The translations under genes were made by a program, and so were the position numbers. This document shows positions 40,301 through 43,252 of a stretch of 43,252 bases of DNA, piece by piece (position 1 is the first letter of the stretch; each line of letters opens with the position of its first letter). Under the pieces are notes generated by a model. The model saw only the letters and a program-made list of their open reading frames with translations, did not search any database and was not told where the DNA came from. The DNA comes from Runella sp. CRIBMP (GTDB taxonomy: Bacteria > Bacteroidota > Bacteroidia > Cytophagales > Spirosomataceae): NCBI RefSeq assembly GCF_009905605.1, contig NZ_JAAAKZ010000030.1, positions 1-43,252 on the forward strand, read 5' to 3'.

Positions 40301-43252
40301 CGGGATTAGCTGCTGGAACGTACAGTGTAACCGTGACGGATGCTACGGGATGTGTAAGTGCTACAACAGCTACCATAACGCAGCCTGCGGGGATTGTGCT
40401 TGATAATGTTAAAACGGATGTTGCTTGCTTCGGAGGTTTAACAGGAAGTATAAACTTGAGCGTATCGGGTGGTACTGCACCTTACAATTACGTATGGACT
40501 CGTAACTCAATTCCCTTTTCGGGCAATATCCAAGACCAATCCTCGATAGGAGCAGGTACTTACCAAGTAACAGTTACCGATAACAACGGCTGTACTGCCA
40601 CGCAAACCATCGTCATCACGCAGCCAAGTGCCGCTTTAAGTGCCTCTCCGGTTATTTCCAATGTAAGTTGTCGAAATGGCACAAATGGCCAAATTATATT
40701 GACCGTAATCGGCGGTACAGCTCCCTATACATACGCTTGGACCGGTCCAAATAGCTTCACCGCAACTACAAAAGATATTATTAATCGCCCGGCGGGTACG
40801 TATAATGTTACCATTACTGATGCCAAGGGCTGTACCTTCCCACTGGTGAACATGGTGATTACCCAGCCTTCTTCTTTGATTGCGGTAGTTCCTGTTTCCA
40901 TAACCAATGTGTTGTGTTTTGGGGATGCAAATGGAAGTATAGATATCACGGCTACTGGCGGTACGCCACCTTATACATATGGATGGAATACTGGTGCAAG
41001 TACCCAAGATATCAGTGGGCTGAATCCTGGAAACTATAATGTAGTGGTAACCGATGCCAATGGCTGTTCGGTTACCTCAAACATATTTACTATTTCTGGA
41101 CCCACTGCTCCAATATCTGCGACCATAACGCCTACTGATGCGGATTGTTTTGGTGCATCCACTGGCGAGATTTCTATTACAAACGGTGGTGGCACACCTA
41201 CTTACACCTATCTGTGGAGTACTGGTTCGACAAGCCAAAACCTGTTTAATTTGCCAGCAGGAGATTATTCGGTGACAGTGACCGACGCAAACGCATGTAA
41301 GGCAGTATTCCAAACCTCGGTTGGACAACCCATCCAAATCATCATAACGGGGGCCATTACCAACGCCCTTTGTTCTGGAAGTGCAACGGGAGCTATCACA
41401 GTATCAGTAACGGGCGGCTCCGCTCCTTACACTTATAAATGGATAGATGGGCCGACTTCAAAAGATCGTACCAATTTAATAGCGGGTAATTATACCTTAG
41501 AAGTCACAGATAATACCGGATGTAAAGTTTCTAAAACCTTTACCGTCAACAATACCTCTAATCTTTCGCTTTCGTCGATAACTACTTCTATCAGTTGTTT
41601 TGGTAATAACAACGGTAGGGTAAACCTCATCGTTACTGGTGGCGTTGCACCCGTTACGTTTAGCTGGTCAAATGGTGCTACTACAGAAGATATTTCTGGT
41701 TTGTCAGCAGGTACTTATTCAGTTACTGTTTCGGATGCTATTGGTTGTGTAAAAACATTAACGGCAAGCCCCGTTACTCAACCTGCTCTTTTAACTGCCT
41801 CGGCTGCCCAAACAAAAAGCGTAAGCTGTAAAGGAGGGAGCAACGGTGAAGCAACCGTTACGGCTAGTGGTGGAACGGCCCCTTACACGTATAATTGGTC
41901 CAATGGAGCGATGACAGCGACCGCAACGGGATTACAGGCAGGCACATACAATGTATTCGTGACAGACGCCAATGGATGTACGGTTACCGCGTCTGTCGTT
42001 ATTACTGAACCTGCAAATGAAATTGAGCTGTTTGCCAACGTCTCGAATAACTCTTCGTGCAGTGTCAATAAGGGTTCAATAGATTTAATTATACAAAATG
42101 GAGTTGCTCCATTCTCTTACGTATGGACTGGCCCAACCGCCATCGGAAACGTCCAAGATCCATCAAACTTATTATCAGGTGCATATACTGTTATCGTGAC
42201 TGATGCGCAGGGTTGCAGCAGTAGCATATCTGCTACCGTTAGCAGTGCTCCTGCGCTCACCGTTAGTGTATTAGTTGAAAATCGGAGTTGCCAGGCAATT
42301 GATGGTAAAGTATTTTCAGTAGTGACAGGCGGGGTGGGACCATATACCTACTCGTGGTCTCCTGGAGGTATTACAACCAAAGATTTAAGTGGTTTGTCAT
42401 CGGGCACTTATACAGTAACCGTAACCGATGCCAATAATTGTACAGCCACCGCCTCTGGTACTTTGATTATACCGAATTGTCAGCCGCCGGTAGCCGTTGA
42501 CGATAACTATACGACCCCGTTCAATACGCCCGTCAGCGGTACGGTCGCCCCCAATGATTCTGACCCTGACAATACGTTGGCCGAGTTGTCGTTCGATCCG
42601 TTGGCGGCACCTTTGGTCACTCAAGGGGTTATCGTGTGGGACACGACAGGCAATGGTTCATTTACTTTTACCCCGGCTTTAAATTTTGTAGGGGTTGTTA
42701 CTATTCCTTACAGAGTTTGTGATCCTACGGGTTTGTGTGATGATGCATTTTTATTTATCAATGTTGCCGCTCGTCCACCGGTAGCTACTGATGATTTCAA
42801 CAATACGCCAATCAACACCCCAGTATCGGGCAACGTGTTGACCAATGACGACGACCCGCAAGGATTACCGCTGACGGTCAACCCTGTTATTCCGATAATC
42901 TGTCCGCCGCAACATGGCACAGTGGTGATGCAGACCAACGGTAACTATGTCTACACCCCAACGACCAACTTCGTAGGAACGGACACATTCTGCTACATAG
43001 TGTGCAGCAGCATAGGCTTGTGCGATACGGCCACAGTTAGGATAGACATCATACCTTTGGTAACCAAGAATAGTGTAGTAGCCAATGACGATGCAACGCA
43101 AACGCAAGTAGGCGTACCAGTGAAAATACGGGTGTTGGGAAATGACTTTGACCCTCAAGGCGACAAGTTTGCTTCGGTGACCAGAATCACTAATCCGACC
43201 AACGGTACGGTGGTTTACAATTCATCCGACAGCAGCTTCACTTACACGCCAA
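37390..43252 (+). CDS. Giant surface protein: DNRLRE, TSP3, SprB and tandem-95 repeats (partial, runs off the window)
   Basis: Open without a stop from the ATG at 37390 to the window end (1,954 complete codons). A signal peptide runs to HAQ43, then a DNRLRE-type carbohydrate-binding-like domain (about 44-240, NALIQFDLSTIPAGATITSA and LIVNYSLP). A first Gly/Thr-rich repeat and thrombospondin type 3 stretches (DSDGDNISDACDLDDDNDG, about 322-385) bind calcium. An Ig-like block leads to about thirteen SprB repeats (residues 538-1697, period 75-80, each GGTAPYTYxW then AGTYxVTVTDxxGC). Cadherin-like tandem-95 repeats (NDDDPQGLPLTV, NYVYTPTTNFVGTDTFCYIV) fill the rest. This layout is typical of type IX-exported adhesins, whose sorting domain would lie beyond the window. 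Confidence 0.92.
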   Translation, partial: MEAICTYVTKQIKDKSSRIYCYLSRITVVLCLFWGGVAVVHAQTATIPSTKSTLLYKAANTRNYGSCQGIGPDNATNYQQNALIQFDLSTIPAGATITSATLRMVHAPNGTGWDNEAGSAFTSIIRRVTTDWVEGTVCNAAQSGSSTWNSPGTGSWTGGSYAATNYGTLTAGAPDAAGTVYNITITTLVQEWYNGTSPNHGLGIVPATLVGDKEESWYYMYSDDAADANNRPQLIVNYSLPPVGGTASKTDACIGVANGSITVSNPTGGSGTYQYRVNTGAWQSSNVFNSLTAGNYTVQIRDANNITNQTTLTPNPLVVGSLPDSDGDNISDACDLDDDNDGILDTVEGTGNIDGDGLNNSLDNDSDGDGCFDAIEGGGAFTSVDANGRLTGGVGSNGVPTIAGGGQTVGGSQVATRVVILTNPSNQSVAAAAPATFSISARGDNATSYSSGTPSYGTAGNSNAGLLYQWYLGDPDAGGTALTNTGVYSGVTTATLNITNSTGLYGSTYYVVVTHSSNDCARFKRSAALTLFCGSITASVVSQTNINCFGASTGSVTVVGSNGLAPYTYKLGSGAFGGSGTFSNLTAGTYIITVRDNGGCEETVNFTITQPSAALVVSQSTVQPQCFAAGSITPTVTGGTAPYIYDWADLAGTNNTSSRTGLTAGTYNLTVIDSKGCTVSSGNIVLNTPSNCDPIDICRSSVAEVFSVAPNPANISYTWTVPPGAVITSGQGTPEITVNWTGVTPGTYQVCVVAVNDCNESAQTCIDVDVIQPTAQAFVVLPVCKDRTISLQATGGVSYSWTGPSGFTSSSPNPTILNANAAIHNGTYTVVVTDASGCQATATVNVTVEDNPVLTTASVTNATCNQSNGAINITVTGGTPAYDFDWNNGATTEDLTNLSSGSYTLIVTDSKGCFQTSTVAVISTNGPAVTNTKTDVTCNGTSTGTITLTVTGGTAPYTYLWADGATTKDRTGLAAGTYSVTVTDATGCVSATTATITQPAGIVLDNVKTDVACFGGLTGSINLSVSGGTAPYNYVWTRNSIPFSGNIQDQSSIGAGTYQVTVTDNNGCTATQTIVITQPSAALSASPVISNVSCRNGTNGQIILTVIGGTAPYTYAWTGPNSFTATTKDIINRPAGTYNVTITDAKGCTFPLVNMVITQPSSLIAVVPVSITNVLCFGDANGSIDITATGGTPPYTYGWNTGASTQDISGLNPGNYNVVVTDANGCSVTSNIFTISGPTAPISATITPTDADCFGASTGEISITNGGGTPTYTYLWSTGSTSQNLFNLPAGDYSVTVTDANACKAVFQTSVGQPIQIIITGAITNALCSGSATGAITVSVTGGSAPYTYKWIDGPTSKDRTNLIAGNYTLEVTDNTGCKVSKTFTVNNTSNLSLSSITTSISCFGNNNGRVNLIVTGGVAPVTFSWSNGATTEDISGLSAGTYSVTVSDAIGCVKTLTASPVTQPALLTASAAQTKSVSCKGGSNGEATVTASGGTAPYTYNWSNGAMTATATGLQAGTYNVFVTDANGCTVTASVVITEPANEIELFANVSNNSSCSVNKGSIDLIIQNGVAPFSYVWTGPTAIGNVQDPSNLLSGAYTVIVTDAQGCSSSISATVSSAPALTVSVLVENRSCQAIDGKVFSVVTGGVGPYTYSWSPGGITTKDLSGLSSGTYTVTVTDANNCTATASGTLIIPNCQPPVAVDDNYTTPFNTPVSGTVAPNDSDPDNTLAELSFDPLAAPLVTQGVIVWDTTGNGSFTFTPALNFVGVVTIPYRVCDPTGLCDDAFLFINVAARPPVATDDFNNTPINTPVSGNVLTNDDDPQGLPLTVNPVIPIICPPQHGTVVMQTNGNYVYTPTTNFVGTDTFCYIVCSSIGLCDTATVRIDIIPLVTKNSVVANDDATQTQVGVPVKIRVLGNDFDPQGDKFASVTRITNPTNGTVVYNSSDSSFTYTP

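Noticed and set aside
34330-43252. CRISPR-like or satellite repeats in the SprB-gene region
   Set aside because: The periodic DNA similarity follows codons of protein repeats about 75-80 residues long; there are no short identical repeats with unique spacers.

Overview
The window reads as chromosome of a Bacteroidota bacterium, most likely a gliding member of the Cytophagales (Runella/Spirosoma-like; the genus is inference). Signs of this are promoters of the Bacteroidota type (TAnnTTTG at -7, sometimes TTTG or TTG about 20 bases upstream) in place of Shine-Dalgarno sites, an OmpA-family protein with thrombospondin type 3 repeats, SprB-repeat adhesins, a Bacteroidota-style queuine tRNA-ribosyltransferase, and sensor kinases with periplasmic TPRs.

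Region 1 (1-15.7 kb) is mostly housekeeping. On the minus strand a glycosyltransferase 2, RsmG and a small PH-like protein precede tRNA-Asn. On the plus strand come tgt, an OmpA-family barrel protein, a nucleotide-sugar dehydrogenase and UDP-galactopyranose mutase; the last two supply sugars for surface polysaccharide. A minus-strand pair follows (membrane Fe-S oxidoreductase plus a small membrane protein). Then come a MoxR/Mg-chelatase-like AAA+ ATPase, an unrecognised 334-residue protein, a TPR lipoprotein, an EamA exporter and a small secreted protein.

Region 2 (16-23.5 kb) holds a two-gene DAB inorganic-carbon uptake operon (dabA-dabB) with all four predicted zinc and active-site residues of DabA in place. 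After it come an EEP-family phosphodiesterase overlapping an AraC regulator, and a DapA-superfamily aldolase/deaminase that resembles the hydroxyproline-catabolism branch.

Region 3 (23.5-43.25 kb) is accessory, visibly AT-richer in its first half, and the most interesting part. Two overlapping AraC-type regulators and a LytTR response regulator lie on the minus strand. A 1.05-kb gap follows, holding a large palindrome and what looks like the decayed start of a third kinase. Two tandem paralogous TPR-coiled-coil-histidine kinases come next, then a secreted caspase-fold protein whose catalytic His and Cys both appear replaced. An 868-residue SprB-repeat adhesin, a membrane-fused spermidine-synthase-like protein and a giant (over 1,950 residues) DNRLRE/SprB/tandem-95 surface protein complete the region; the last runs off the right edge. 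The pseudo-caspase and first adhesin genes share a ~75-bp upstream direct repeat, including 19 identical bases, which suggests co-regulation. I infer a sensor-regulated surface adhesion module; that is a hypothesis from gene order and the shared upstream element, not a demonstrated system.
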